A DNA stretch of 64,000 nucleotides, from assembly GCA_019423565.1 (NCBI GenBank), contig JAHZBE010000005.1:54666-118665 (forward strand), in the 5' to 3' direction. The notes beneath the pieces are model-generated. The model made no database searches and was not told the DNA's origin. It saw nothing but the letters and a program-made list of their open reading frames with translations. Shown here in pieces: positions 17,148 through 26,176 of this stretch (positions are counted from its first letter, which is position 1; each line of letters starts with the position of its first letter). The position numbers and the translations under genes are program-made. This stretch comes from a bacterium. Its GTDB lineage: Bacteria > Bacillota_I > Bacilli_A > RF39 > UBA660.

Positions 17148-17801
17148 TTAACTTATTCTATAATGACCTATAATATCATTACGATATTCTAATATATCTT
17201 CTTCATAATATCTTTGATAAGGATTAGTATGATGAATTATAAAAGAAATACCTTTTTTATTTCTCTTATCAGATACTATGCCAATATGATTTTTAAATAC
17301 AACAATATCTCCGCCTTGCCATTCTTCTATCTTATTGATATCAGTTGTTAAAATAATTGCATTATTATCTAAATATACTTTTAAATTTTGTACTCTTCTA
17401 AAATCAATATTTTTATCTATAACATCAATATCATATAAATTTCTATTTGATTTTATATGTTCATTTACTAAATTCATTAAATCATAACCTGCGCCTTTTA
17501 ATCCAAATGCTATAACATCTGTACATACACCATATTCATCATTTGGATAACCTGTAGCATAATATTTACTTTTATATTTAGGATTTGTTTTTATATAATC
17601 CCTTGCGTTATTTAATATATCAGTTTGATCATCTATACCATCATTATCTTTATCAGTTTTACTTATATAAGTCTTAATATTAAAATCTTCATTAGTATAT
17701 TTTTTATGTGGAATATAATTAAAACGATATAACGCATATAAAACAACAATTAGTAATACTATTAAAAAATTTGTCACAATAATTAATATTTTCTTTTTCA
17801 T
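17148..17801 (-). CDS. DUF1287 protein, membrane-anchored NlpC/P60-like
   Basis: The 217-aa protein has an N-terminal helix (ILIIVTNFLIVLLIVVLYAL), then a DUF1287 domain: NARDYIKTNPKY, GVCTDVIAFGLKGAGYDL (candidate Cys), GGDIVVFKNHIGIVSD (His) and FIIHHTNP. The Cys-His arrangement is that of NlpC/P60-like papain folds, so a role in peptidoglycan hydrolysis or amide exchange is plausible, but no DUF1287 activity is shown here. It is an extracytoplasmic protein by topology. Confidence 0.85.
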   Translation of the reverse strand: MKKKILIIVTNFLIVLLIVVLYALYRFNYIPHKKYTNEDFNIKTYISKTDKDNDGIDDQTDILNNARDYIKTNPKYKSKYYATGYPNDEYGVCTDVIAFGLKGAGYDLMNLVNEHIKSNRNLYDIDVIDKNIDFRRVQNLKVYLDNNAIILTTDINKIEEWQGGDIVVFKNHIGIVSDKRNKKGISFIIHHTNPYQRYYEEDILEYRNDIIGHYRIS

Positions 17802-17846
17802 AATTTCTCCATTTCAACAAATTACTATTTATCTATCAAACAATTC

Positions 17847-18494
17847 TTATTTCAATAAGGAAATAGCATATTTATCATAATTATTAAAATCTGAATGACT
17901 TTGTTGTAAAAATTCTTTATAATGTTTTAAATAATCATTTGCAGATTCAAAATCATATTTAAAATTTTTATTTATCTCTTTACATAGTAATGCCTCAATA
18001 TAACTTTTTAGTCCATTATTAGCATTTGTTTCAATTAAATCTTTAATTGCATATTCAAATGTTTCTTTTGGATGATTTAATAGTTCATTATATTCTTTTT
18101 GACTTGTTTTAATATAATCAAACGGATTTGATGATGTATGAGGTCCATTATTAACTATTGAATCTATTATACTAGATACATTAATTCTTGTGTTTTTAGA
18201 TTTTTCACCTTGTTCAAACTTTATATATTTTGAGTTTACTATATTTTTCTTAAACCATTTTTGTTCTTTTTTACTATTATCAATTAATCCCACAATAACA
18301 ACCTTATTTTTTTCATCTACATAATTATAACTATAATTATTATATTTTTCTGTACCATTTTTTTGAAAATAATCAATTATTTTATTATTAATATTATTTA
18401 ACTCTTCAATACTTACATTTGTTTTTGTTTCACATCCTGTTAAACATAAAACCACAATTTCACATAATAAAATAGTTAAAATTATTTTTTTCAT
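17847..18494 (-). CDS. Lipoprotein of unknown function
   Basis: The ~215-aa product begins MKKIILTILLC and has the lipobox LTGC, so it should be lipid-anchored after signal peptidase II cleavage. The mature part is charged and helical (for example NNINNKIIDYFQKNG and KEQKWFKKNIV), without a motif I recognise. The start at 18494 is favoured because GGAGG lies 7 nt upstream; an ATG two codons earlier is too close. Its signal peptide is very like that of the 47-aa lipoprotein just upstream. Confidence 0.75.
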   Translation of the reverse strand: MKKIILTILLCEIVVLCLTGCETKTNVSIEELNNINNKIIDYFQKNGTEKYNNYSYNYVDEKNKVVIVGLIDNSKKEQKWFKKNIVNSKYIKFEQGEKSKNTRINVSSIIDSIVNNGPHTSSNPFDYIKTSQKEYNELLNHPKETFEYAIKDLIETNANNGLKSYIEALLCKEINKNFKYDFESANDYLKHYKEFLQQSHSDFNNYDKYAISLLK

Positions 18495-18560
18495 AATCAT
18501 TCCTCCATTTACAATTACTATTTATTCAATAGTTTGATAATTTAATCATAACCTTTTTCA

Positions 18561-18600
18561 AAAAAGACTATTAACAAATTATACTTTATCAACGGTCTTG
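18561..18600 (-). terminator. Possible terminator after the small lipoprotein gene
   Basis: AAGAC pairs with GTCTT around an AT-rich inner stem and is followed by TTTTTT on the minus strand. A TATAAT sequence in the same stretch could equally be a promoter for the next lipoprotein. Confidence 0.45.
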
Positions 18601-18613
18601 ACAAGTTTTTCTA

Positions 18614-18757
18614 TTATTTGTCTAATTCTATATTACCATTTACATTTTGATTAATTTTTGATTTTTCATTATCTATTAATTCGGTATCATAATAACTGCA
18701 TCCTGTTAATTCTAATAATAAAATACAAAATAAAATAATTAAAATTATTTTTTTCAT
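18614..18757 (-). CDS. Small lipoprotein (47 aa)
   Basis: A short gene of 47 codons starts at 18757, 9 nt after GGAGG. It encodes MKKIILIILFCILLLELTGC, a complete lipoprotein signal with lipobox LTGC. A 27-residue polar tail ending in ELDK follows. The signal peptide nearly matches that of the 217-aa lipoprotein downstream, so the pair may come from duplication. The mature peptide is too short to carry a fold and may act as a tethered peptide or be a truncated remnant. Confidence 0.65.
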   Translation of the reverse strand: MKKIILIILFCILLLELTGCSYYDTELIDNEKSKINQNVNGNIELDK

Positions 18758-18802
18758 AATTAAAGCCTCCACATCTACCTTCATTTATAGTTATTATAAC
18801 AT

Positions 18803-18839
18803 AAAAGAAAGCAGTTTCTTATAAAAAATGCTTTCTTAT
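18803..18839 (-). terminator. Terminator at the end of the surface-protein cluster
   Basis: AAGAAAGCA and TGCTTTCTT pair on the minus strand immediately after the stop of the 181-aa gene and are followed by a T-containing tail. Confidence 0.75.
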
Positions 18840-19384
18840 TAATTATCTTCAAGTATTATTTGACCATCCATAATTGGTATATTTGGGAAACTAGCATCCA
18901 TTAATGTAAAGTTTCTTAAAGGTGCACTTGGATTTTCTATTTCAACAACTTGTGATTCTGTTGTCATAATAGTTGATTTAACTAAAGTATCAAATGTATG
19001 TCCTCCATCACCAGATATTTGCTTATAATATATTGTAATATTTCCTGATGCAGAAAATGGAACATTATTAAATACAGCATTACCATCTTGATTAGTTACT
19101 ATTTCTGATCCTATTACATTTCCTACATTATCAGTTCTAACAAATTTTGCACCAACAATTTGTACACCAGTATCAGGATTCCCAGTATCTGTAACATGAA
19201 GTGTTAAAGTTCCTTTAGCACTTATAGTAAATGCATATGTATCAGTACTATCTATAATATCAACACTTGTTGGATTTAAAGTTGAAACATCATAACCTTC
19301 TACAACAGCAGTGGCCTTATATGTTCCTGTAACAAGTTCAATACTTCCTTTACCATTTGTTATTGGGATTGTATGTCTTGCCAT
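18839..19384 (-). CDS. Prealbumin/Cna-B-like beta-sandwich protein
   Basis: The 181-aa protein is beta-rich. It has a first repeat GKGSIELVTGTYKATAVVEG, then a Cna-B/SpaA-like block with GTLTLHVTD, GAKFVRTDNVGNVIG and TNQDGNAVFNNVPFSASGN. It has no signal peptide and no sortase signal. The last 25 residues (FPNIPIMDGQIILEDN) resemble the end of the 119-aa neighbour (YPNMKIEGGKIIL), a possible docking tag shared within the cluster. A structural role in a surface or appendage assembly is inferred from context. Confidence 0.65.
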   Translation of the reverse strand: MARHTIPITNGKGSIELVTGTYKATAVVEGYDVSTLNPTSVDIIDSTDTYAFTISAKGTLTLHVTDTGNPDTGVQIVGAKFVRTDNVGNVIGSEIVTNQDGNAVFNNVPFSASGNITIYYKQISGDGGHTFDTLVKSTIMTTESQVVEIENPSAPLRNFTLMDASFPNIPIMDGQIILEDN

Positions 19385-19719
19385 AATATTATCTTTCCTC
19401 CTTCTATTTTCATATTAGGATAATTTTTATCCTTTAATAAAACTGTAATAAGATGTTCTTTTCTTTTATTATTACCAATATTTATACAATAAGTTTTATT
19501 ACTTTTTGCTATTAAAGGTACTATTATTATTACTAAATTAGAATATATTATTAATCTATAAACCTCATTATCACATATTGGTATTTTTATTTTTCCAAAA
19601 TTATCAGTCATTCCTTCAAAAACAATCTTATTGCATTTATCCTTTAACTTAACTTTTATATTATTTGACTTTATACTCTCATTACCACATAATTTAATAT
19701 AAATATAATCCTTTTTCAT
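19360..19719 (-). CDS. Small prealbumin-like protein of the surface cluster
   Basis: The 119-aa protein holds one beta-sandwich domain (VKLKDKCNKIVFEG, DNFGKIKIPICDNE, YRLIIYSNLVII) typical of carboxypeptidase-regulatory or Cna-B folds. It has five cysteines and the C-terminal motif YPNMKIEGGKIIL shared with the 181-aa protein. Its end overlaps the start of that gene by 25 bp, and its final codons contain the ribosome site used by it, so the two are translationally linked. No signal peptide is visible. The function is inferred only. Confidence 0.6.
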   Translation of the reverse strand: MKKDYIYIKLCGNESIKSNNIKVKLKDKCNKIVFEGMTDNFGKIKIPICDNEVYRLIIYSNLVIIIVPLIAKSNKTYCINIGNNKRKEHLITVLLKDKNYPNMKIEGGKIILWQDIQSQ

Positions 19720-19773
19720 AACTCACCTCATTACAATATATTTTATGAACTAATTTTATTTTTTGTAAAGGCA

Positions 19774-21630
19774 TTACTCTTCTATACTCCATACTATTAA
19801 AGTCGAGTAATCTTCATCCTCAAGTAAATTATTACTTGGTTTTAAAAATAATCCTTTATCAATTGAAAAGGTAACATTACTTACACTTACATTTCCGCCA
19901 TTATCACTTGCTTCAAATATCATCTCTTTATTTGTTTTTAATAAAATTTCTTTATTATCAAATTTTTTAAAAAATAATGAATCTATCAATATTTTTCCTT
20001 CTTTTTCTATCATTGGATTTGTAAAATATAAATATAATTTCCAATTAGAACTATTAACTCTACTATCAACAATAGTTATTACTGTTTTATTTTTTTTAGG
20101 TAAAATAATTGGATTCAGAGAAGATGGTATCATATTAAATGGAATATTTTCTGTTACTTTTAAAAGAGTTAATTCTCCCATAAATGGTACTGTAACTTTT
20201 CTTTCGTTATAGCAACTATTTAAACAAGATGTTATTTTAACATTTGTATTATCAGGTATAACCGCATCAATACTTGCTTCAAATAAACCATTTTCATCTG
20301 CTTTAGCTGTTAGAGTTTTATTACTATATTCTATCTTAACATCCGAATATGGTATAGTATGCCCCGATATAGCATTTATAGAATCATTAATTGGATGAAT
20401 ATTTGTTTTTATAAGTCCTATAGTTAATATCTTTATATTTTGAAATTTAAAACTATTTATATCTGATAATGAACCTAATTCACTTTCTGTAAAATTATGT
20501 GATGTTACCGTTGTACTATCTTTACTAAATATACCTGTAATTTGTGCTGGATTATTCTCTTTATACCAATAAAAAGCAGGTGTATCATCAATTGTGCAAG
20601 CATCAAGATAATCAAGAGCATATATCCACATATTTATTCTGCTAAATTTAAATATAAAATCAACAGGATTATTTGTATATATAACATTTGCATTTTTTGT
20701 ATATATATTTATATATTTTGGATTATCTAAGATAAATTTTTGATTTGTACCTTTAAAATAAATATTATAATTATCAGTTGGAGTGCTCATATACGTATTT
20801 ATTACTGATAAGCTTGCGCCTTCTTTAACTGTAAAATTACCAAATACATTCCACATTGGAACTCTTTGATGACTTTTTTCTATAAATGTAAATTTTGCCA
20901 TTTCTTCTATTAAAACATTTCTAGCACCATGTGTTGTTGTTATTGCAAATCCATTACCAGTAGTTAAAAGGAATTCTGCTCCATGACCTACTATTAAATC
21001 TAATCTATTAGTTCCATTCATAAGTTCTTTATCAGTTGTTATATTAACATTACTATTAGGAATAATTTTAATATAAGATGGTATAACATCATTAAAAAAG
21101 AAAACAGTATTTTTATTTGAACTACTTGAAATTGTTGTATTTCCTCCTATTAAAATTCTATTAGAATCACATACTTTTTGTGCTGATACACTATTAGTAT
21201 CTTTTACATTTATAATAGAATCAATAATTTTAGTTGTTCCATAATAATTACATGAAAGTTCTATTCCATTAAAATTTATATTATTATATTCTACTACCAC
21301 ACTAGAATAATTTGGATGAGATGGAACATATATTACTCCATAACCATGTGAAGATACTATATTCATATTTTTTAATATAATTTTTTTATTAGTAGTACTT
21401 ACCTTTATAACTTCTGATTCTAAACTCAAATTATTTGTATAAGTATATTTAACATTGTTATAAGTCCCATCAATAATAACTTTGCTTTTTTTATTATTTA
21501 TAACAAATCCACTTGTTACTGTAATATCATTACCTAAATATACATAATTATAGTTATTTTCTTCACTTAATACTTGTTTCAATTCATCATTATTATTTAC
21601 TACAACAGTATTATCATTTATTATTTGCAT
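19774..21630 (-). CDS. Pectate-lyase-like beta-helix surface protein
   Basis: The 618-aa protein starts with NDNTVVVNNNDELKQVL, then short parallel-helix rungs (VYLGNDITV, KVIIDGTYNN, KIILKNMNIVSS, VLIEEMAKFTFIEK, NVFGNFTVKEGASLSVIN). This is typical of pectate-lyase-like adhesive domains rather than active lyases; no catalytic Arg/Asp cluster is apparent. A bacterial Ig-like module follows near residues 425-490 (ISGHTIPYSDVKI, ADENGLFEASID). There is no signal peptide, which is unusual for an adhesin and shared with the collagen-like neighbour. It probably forms part of an extracellular or spore-like coat, or a phage-like fibre. Confidence 0.7.
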   Translation of the reverse strand: MQIINDNTVVVNNNDELKQVLSEENNYNYVYLGNDITVTSGFVINNKKSKVIIDGTYNNVKYTYTNNLSLESEVIKVSTTNKKIILKNMNIVSSHGYGVIYVPSHPNYSSVVVEYNNINFNGIELSCNYYGTTKIIDSIINVKDTNSVSAQKVCDSNRILIGGNTTISSSSNKNTVFFFNDVIPSYIKIIPNSNVNITTDKELMNGTNRLDLIVGHGAEFLLTTGNGFAITTTHGARNVLIEEMAKFTFIEKSHQRVPMWNVFGNFTVKEGASLSVINTYMSTPTDNYNIYFKGTNQKFILDNPKYINIYTKNANVIYTNNPVDFIFKFSRINMWIYALDYLDACTIDDTPAFYWYKENNPAQITGIFSKDSTTVTSHNFTESELGSLSDINSFKFQNIKILTIGLIKTNIHPINDSINAISGHTIPYSDVKIEYSNKTLTAKADENGLFEASIDAVIPDNTNVKITSCLNSCYNERKVTVPFMGELTLLKVTENIPFNMIPSSLNPIILPKKNKTVITIVDSRVNSSNWKLYLYFTNPMIEKEGKILIDSLFFKKFDNKEILLKTNKEMIFEASDNGGNVSVSNVTFSIDKGLFLKPSNNLLEDEDYSTLIVWSIEE

Positions 21631-21694
21631 ATTATCACTTTCCTTTACTATAAGTTATTCACTAAATAAAACTTAGCATAATTAATTCATAACA

Positions 21695-21719
21695 AAAAGA
21701 GTAGAATTTCTACTCTTAA
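21695..21719 (-). terminator. Terminator after the collagen-like gene
   Basis: AAGAGTAGAA pairs with TTCTACTCTT at the stop of the collagen-like gene, followed by TTTTTG on the minus strand. Confidence 0.7.
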
Positions 21720-22846
21720 TGTATTTTTATAACACTTAACATTGCATTTGTACTTCCATTAAATGATATATTGACATTCATAGATGATTTTACATTTAAT
21801 GTAATAAGATCATCTTTATTAAGTGATACAATTGTTGAACTATTTATACAATTAACTATTTGTGCTTGAAATTCACTAGTTGTATTAGTGGCAGGTAAAA
21901 GTAAATCATTTGCCTTTACAGACATAGTTAATGAACACTCTTCATTTGTTCCGCCGCATAATGTATAAGAAACAAGATAAACTCCGTTTTCTTTTATTTT
22001 AATTGAATTATTATCAGGATATTCAGTAAATAACGCTACTCCCTTTTCTGGTAAAGGAATCACTATATCTGTTGCTTGTGGTAAAGTTATTTGTGTTTCT
22101 GTCATTAAATATCGCATTCCATAAGAAGATGTAAATTCTGTTCCAGGTGGACCTGCAGGACCTTGTGGTCCTCTTTCTCCATTATCTCCTTTATCCCCTT
22201 TTTCTCCTTTTGGAATAAAAAATGCTAAATGATGAACCCAATTTTCAAAAGTATCCATAACTTCTGCTGGTTCGCCTGGTTCAATAGTTTCTGTTTCATC
22301 TATTGCGATATGTTCTGTTCTACCAATTTCACCAGGAAGGCCTCTTGGTCCAGTTTCTCCTTGTTCTCCTCTTGGCAATTTAAAATCTAAAACTACATCT
22401 ATTGGTGTACCACTGTTTACAACTTCTGCTTCTTCATTTGGTTCAATAGTTTCAACATTACCAATTTGAATAGTTGCTGGACCTTGATCACCTTTTTCTC
22501 CTTTTATTCCTTGTGGTCCAATATCTCCTTTTTCTCCTTGCGGTCCTGGAATCCCTTGTGGTCCAATTTTACCTTCTATCCCTTGTTCTCCTCTAGGTAT
22601 TTTAAAATTCAAAATAACATCTTCATCTGTTCCTACATTTTCTACCTTAGCTTGTTCTTTATTTTCTACTGTTTCTATAATACCAATTTTTATAGTTGAA
22701 GGCCCCTGAATTCCTCTTTCGCCTTGAAGACCTTGATCACCTTTTGGTCCTGTTGGTCCTTGTATATAACATTTTTTACATTTTTTATTTTCTTCATCTA
22801 TTTTTTTCTTTATTTTTTCGAAATCATCATTACAATTATTATACAT
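21716..22846 (-). CDS. Collagen-like protein with BclA/TNF-like C-terminal domain
   Basis: The 376-aa protein has a short Cys-containing head (KKCKKCYIQ) and several Gly-X-Y tracts (for example GPTGPKGDQGLQGERGIQGP). Three inserted modules of about 50 aa end in LNFKIPRGEQG, LDFKLPRGEQG and LAFFIPKGEKG. The C-terminal ~135 aa form a beta domain (IKENGVYLVSYTLCGGTNEE, FQAQIVNCINSSTIVSL) like the trimerising domain of exosporium BclA proteins. The inserted modules are also common in phage fibre proteins. No signal peptide is seen. It heads the surface cluster and probably forms a trimeric stalk. Confidence 0.85.
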   Translation of the reverse strand: MYNNCNDDFEKIKKKIDEENKKCKKCYIQGPTGPKGDQGLQGERGIQGPSTIKIGIIETVENKEQAKVENVGTDEDVILNFKIPRGEQGIEGKIGPQGIPGPQGEKGDIGPQGIKGEKGDQGPATIQIGNVETIEPNEEAEVVNSGTPIDVVLDFKLPRGEQGETGPRGLPGEIGRTEHIAIDETETIEPGEPAEVMDTFENWVHHLAFFIPKGEKGDKGDNGERGPQGPAGPPGTEFTSSYGMRYLMTETQITLPQATDIVIPLPEKGVALFTEYPDNNSIKIKENGVYLVSYTLCGGTNEECSLTMSVKANDLLLPATNTTSEFQAQIVNCINSSTIVSLNKDDLITLNVKSSMNVNISFNGSTNAMLSVIKIH

Positions 22847-22919
22847 TTTTACCTCCTTTTTACATTATATTAATTAATTGAACATTTATGATTAACAAAA
22901 AAAGTACTTTTTAACTATA

Positions 22920-22953
22920 AAAAAACTATAAAGTTTTTGAACTTTATAGTTTT
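22920..22953 (-). terminator. Terminator after gatB
   Basis: AAAACTATAAAG pairs with CTTTATAGTTTT after the gatB stop, followed by a T run on the minus strand. Confidence 0.8.
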
Positions 22954-24418
22954 ATTTTACTAATTCTTCTAATTTTTTAGCAAGCATTTCTCTGCTCATA
23001 GCTGGATTTGCTTTACCTCTAGTTTTCTTCATTACTTGTCCTACAAAGAAGTCTAATATTCTAGGATTTTCTGGATCATAAGTTTTTGCTTGATTTAAAT
23101 TTTCATTAATAACTTCATCAATAACACTTTCAATTTCTGATGAATCTGTTATTTGCATCATACCTTCATCCTTAACCACTTGTTTAGGTGATTTTTTATC
23201 TTCTAAACATTTATAGAATACATCTTTACCTTGTTTACTAGATATTGTTTTTGATTCTATTAAATCAATTAATTCTTTTAAATCTTCTTCTGTCATAGAA
23301 AAATCTTTAATTGATATTTCGTTTGTATTTAAATATGAAAGTATCATACCATTTATCCAGTTTGCTGCTTGTTTTACATCACAACCAATTTCTACTGCTT
23401 TTTCAAAATAATCACTAATTGGTCTTTCTTTAACTAATATATTTGAATCATATTCACTAAGACCATATTCATTCATATATTTTTTCTTTCTGTCATAAGC
23501 AAGCATTGGAATACTTTTTCTTATTTCATCAAGCCATTCTTTACTTAATTTAAATTTTGGAATATTTGGTTCAACAAAATACTTATAATCAACAGCATCA
23601 ACTTTACTTCTCATTGAAATTGTTGTACCTGATTCTTCATCCCATCTTCTTGTTTCTTGAACAACTTTATCATATTCTCCATTATCTTTTAAATGGCTTT
23701 GTCTTTTGATTTCATAATTAATTGCATCTCTTACTCCACCAAAAGAGTTAACATTTTTCATTTCAACTTTTGTTCCCCAATTTTTTGGATCATTTTCATC
23801 TTTATCTGCATCCATAATAGATACATTTACATCACATCTAAGATGTCCTTTTTTGCTATCTGCTTCAGATATATCTAAGTATTGATATACTCTTCTCATA
23901 TGTTCTAGAAAAGCAACTGCTTCATCAGCAGAATGAAAATCTGGTTCTGTTACAAGTTCCATTAAAGGAACTGCAGCTCTATTATAATCAATTGTTGATG
24001 TATCAAATAAATGATCTAATGATGCAGCATCCTCTTCTAAATGGAAGTTATTAATTCTAACACTTTTTTCTTCACCATTACATTCATATTCTACATGTCC
24101 GTAAATACCTACTGGAATTGGTTTTGTTTCTTGAGTAATCTGGTAATTTTTAGGCATATCTGGATAATAGTAATTTTTTCTTTCAAAATACATATATTCA
24201 GGTTGTGAACAATTTGTAACCATACTTATTTTCAAGGCCATTTTAACTGCTTCTTTATTTACTACTGGAAGAACTCCAGGAAAAGCCATATCATATGGTC
24301 TTATATTAGAGTTAGGTATTTGTGAATATTCATTTTTTGCACTTGAAAATACTTTTGAATTAGTTTCACTAACTTCACAGTGCATCTCTAAACCTATTTT
24401 TGCTAAATACTTACTCAT
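22952..24418 (-). CDS. gatB: Asp/Glu-tRNA amidotransferase subunit B
   Basis: The ~488-aa protein has the GatB start (KIGLEMHCEVS), the YYPDMPKNYQITQ and RLEEDAAS-like (HLEEDAASLDH) motifs and the C-terminal YqeY-like tail (PAMSREMLAKKLEEL). GatB binds mischarged Asp-tRNA-Asn or Glu-tRNA-Gln and phosphorylates the side-chain carboxylate for amidation. The ATG at 24418 follows AGGAGG by 8 nt; a GTG three codons upstream overlaps that site. It overlaps gatA by 8 bp and is the last gene of aspS-gatC-gatA-gatB. Confidence 0.97.
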   Translation of the reverse strand: MSKYLAKIGLEMHCEVSETNSKVFSSAKNEYSQIPNSNIRPYDMAFPGVLPVVNKEAVKMALKISMVTNCSQPEYMYFERKNYYYPDMPKNYQITQETKPIPVGIYGHVEYECNGEEKSVRINNFHLEEDAASLDHLFDTSTIDYNRAAVPLMELVTEPDFHSADEAVAFLEHMRRVYQYLDISEADSKKGHLRCDVNVSIMDADKDENDPKNWGTKVEMKNVNSFGGVRDAINYEIKRQSHLKDNGEYDKVVQETRRWDEESGTTISMRSKVDAVDYKYFVEPNIPKFKLSKEWLDEIRKSIPMLAYDRKKKYMNEYGLSEYDSNILVKERPISDYFEKAVEIGCDVKQAANWINGMILSYLNTNEISIKDFSMTEEDLKELIDLIESKTISSKQGKDVFYKCLEDKKSPKQVVKDEGMMQITDSSEIESVIDEVINENLNQAKTYDPENPRILDFFVGQVMKKTRGKANPAMSREMLAKKLEELVK

Positions 24419-25874
24419 TTTTTTCACCTCCTGCGATTTGTCCTTTATAAGGCATTGCGCTTTCTAAAGCATATGCAATATTTAAAACATTAGCGTCATC
24501 ATAACAATTACCTGTAATATTTACACCTACTGGCATATTACTTACAAATCCATTTGGTATTGTTATAGATGGGAATCCACCAAAATTGCCTATTTGAAGG
24601 TGTTCTTCTAATATTTCTGTATCTTTAGTTAAGATATCTTTTGAACCATCTAAGTGTTTTGCTGGACCTGATCCAACTGGAAGAATTACAGCATCATAAT
24701 CTTTAAATAATTTCTTCCATTCATCTACAACAAGTCTTCTTACTCTTTGTGCATTTCTAAAATATCTTTCTTGATTTTGTGATTGAAGTACATATGAACC
24801 AATTACAAATCTTCTTTTTATAAGTGGTGAAAAACCTTGTGTACGATAATTTTTTACCATTTCTATCCAGTTTTTACCTTCTGCTCTAGGTCCAAATATT
24901 ATACCTGTTAAGTTAGACATATTACTTGTTGCTTCAGCACATGATATAACAACATATACTGCTGGTACAGCACTTAATAATGTTTTATCTACTGATACTT
25001 CATCTACTTCAAAACCTAGTTCTTTTGCTTTTTCAATTGTCTTCATGAAATTACTTAAATGTTCTTTTAATTCTTCTGTTGCATTTGGATAATTATTTAT
25101 ATCACATATTTCTTTTACATAACATAATTTTTTACCCTTTACGTTACCAGTTATAGATTTTCTTAAATGAATATCACTTGAATCCCAACTAGTCATATCA
25201 TTTTTATCTATACCCTTCATTTCATCTACTACTATTGCTGCATCTTTTACACATCTTGTAAGTACTCCAAGATGATCTAAAGATGATGCGAATGGGAATA
25301 ATCCATATCTACTAATCATTCCATATGTTGGTTTATATCCTACTATACCACAGTAAGCTGCCGGTTTTCTTATTGAATCTCCTGTATCTGACCCTGTTGC
25401 ATATGGATAGACACCTGCGGCTACTGCTGCTGCAGATCCAGATGAAGATCCTGCACACATTCTTGTTTTATCCCATGGATTAGTTACTACACCAGTATGA
25501 CATGTTGTTCCTGTTCCACCCATACCAAATTCATCCATGGCTGTTTTATTTATAAGTACAGCTCCTGCATTATTTAACTTTTCTACAGCAGTTGCATTAA
25601 AAAATGGTACATAATCTTTAAGTGTATTAGATGATCCAGTTGATAATATTCCTTTTGTAGAATAGTTATCTTTAAGACCATATGGAATACCACTTAATAA
25701 ATTATCAGTTACTTCTTTTTCTTCAATATTATCTAATATTGTTACAAATGCATTATTTTCTTCTTCTACTTTTTTAGATAATTCTAATGATTCATCTATT
25801 AATTCTCTTTCTGTTACTTTACCTTCTTTTAAAAGTTCATGTAATTCTTCAATACTCTTATTCATATATTTCAT
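24411..25874 (-). CDS. gatA: Asp/Glu-tRNA amidotransferase subunit A
   Basis: The 487-aa amidase-signature protein has the catalytic Lys in GIPYGLKDNY (about residue 68), the Ser in GSSSGSAAAV (about residues 142-150) and the acyl Ser in GSDTGDSIRKPAAYCG (about residue 167). GatA releases ammonia from glutamine and channels it to GatB. The gene starts one base after the gatC stop with a GGTGG-type ribosome site and overlaps gatB, so it is co-translated with its partners. Confidence 0.97.
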   Translation of the reverse strand: MKYMNKSIEELHELLKEGKVTERELIDESLELSKKVEEENNAFVTILDNIEEKEVTDNLLSGIPYGLKDNYSTKGILSTGSSNTLKDYVPFFNATAVEKLNNAGAVLINKTAMDEFGMGGTGTTCHTGVVTNPWDKTRMCAGSSSGSAAAVAAGVYPYATGSDTGDSIRKPAAYCGIVGYKPTYGMISRYGLFPFASSLDHLGVLTRCVKDAAIVVDEMKGIDKNDMTSWDSSDIHLRKSITGNVKGKKLCYVKEICDINNYPNATEELKEHLSNFMKTIEKAKELGFEVDEVSVDKTLLSAVPAVYVVISCAEATSNMSNLTGIIFGPRAEGKNWIEMVKNYRTQGFSPLIKRRFVIGSYVLQSQNQERYFRNAQRVRRLVVDEWKKLFKDYDAVILPVGSGPAKHLDGSKDILTKDTEILEEHLQIGNFGGFPSITIPNGFVSNMPVGVNITGNCYDDANVLNIAYALESAMPYKGQIAGGEKNE

Positions 25875-25875
25875 T

Positions 25876-26175
25876 TTATTCCACCACCTTTGGAACTTCT
25901 ACTTCTCTACCATTATGCATATCACAATTTGATAGTAAGTCATCTATTGGTACTGATTCTTCAGCTACATCTTCTCTAAGTTCATAAACGAAATCATCTA
26001 AAGTATGTGTCATTGGTTCTACATTTTCAATACCTTCTATTTCATTTATTGTATTTATTGTTTCATCTATTATCTCAAATTCATCTAATACCATTTGGTT
26101 TTCTTCTTCTGTTAAACCAATTAGTAATTTATCTGCATAGTCATCTACCATTTCTTTTGTAAATTTTGTACTCAT
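25876..26175 (-). CDS. gatC: Asp/Glu-tRNA amidotransferase subunit C
   Basis: The 99-aa protein is the usual GatC size, with the helical N-terminus (LIGLTEEENQMVLDEFEIID) and the conserved LREDVAEES segment. It wraps the GatA-GatB interface and stabilises the complex. A GGAGG site precedes the ATG, and it follows aspS with no intergenic gap. Confidence 0.93.
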   Translation of the reverse strand: MSTKFTKEMVDDYADKLLIGLTEEENQMVLDEFEIIDETINTINEIEGIENVEPMTHTLDDFVYELREDVAEESVPIDDLLSNCDMHNGREVEVPKVVE

Positions 26176-26176
26176 G

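Noticed and set aside
21716..22846. Gly-X-Y repeats considered as a DNA repeat or CRISPR array
   Set aside because: The repeats are protein-coding and irregular at the DNA level; no array of equal direct repeats with spacers was seen anywhere in the window.
22466..22881. Plus-strand open frames antisense to the collagen-like gene
   Set aside because: They are Phe/Leu/Ser-rich shadows created by AT-rich coding on the other strand, without ribosome sites. The same holds for similar plus-strand frames across the minus-strand operons.
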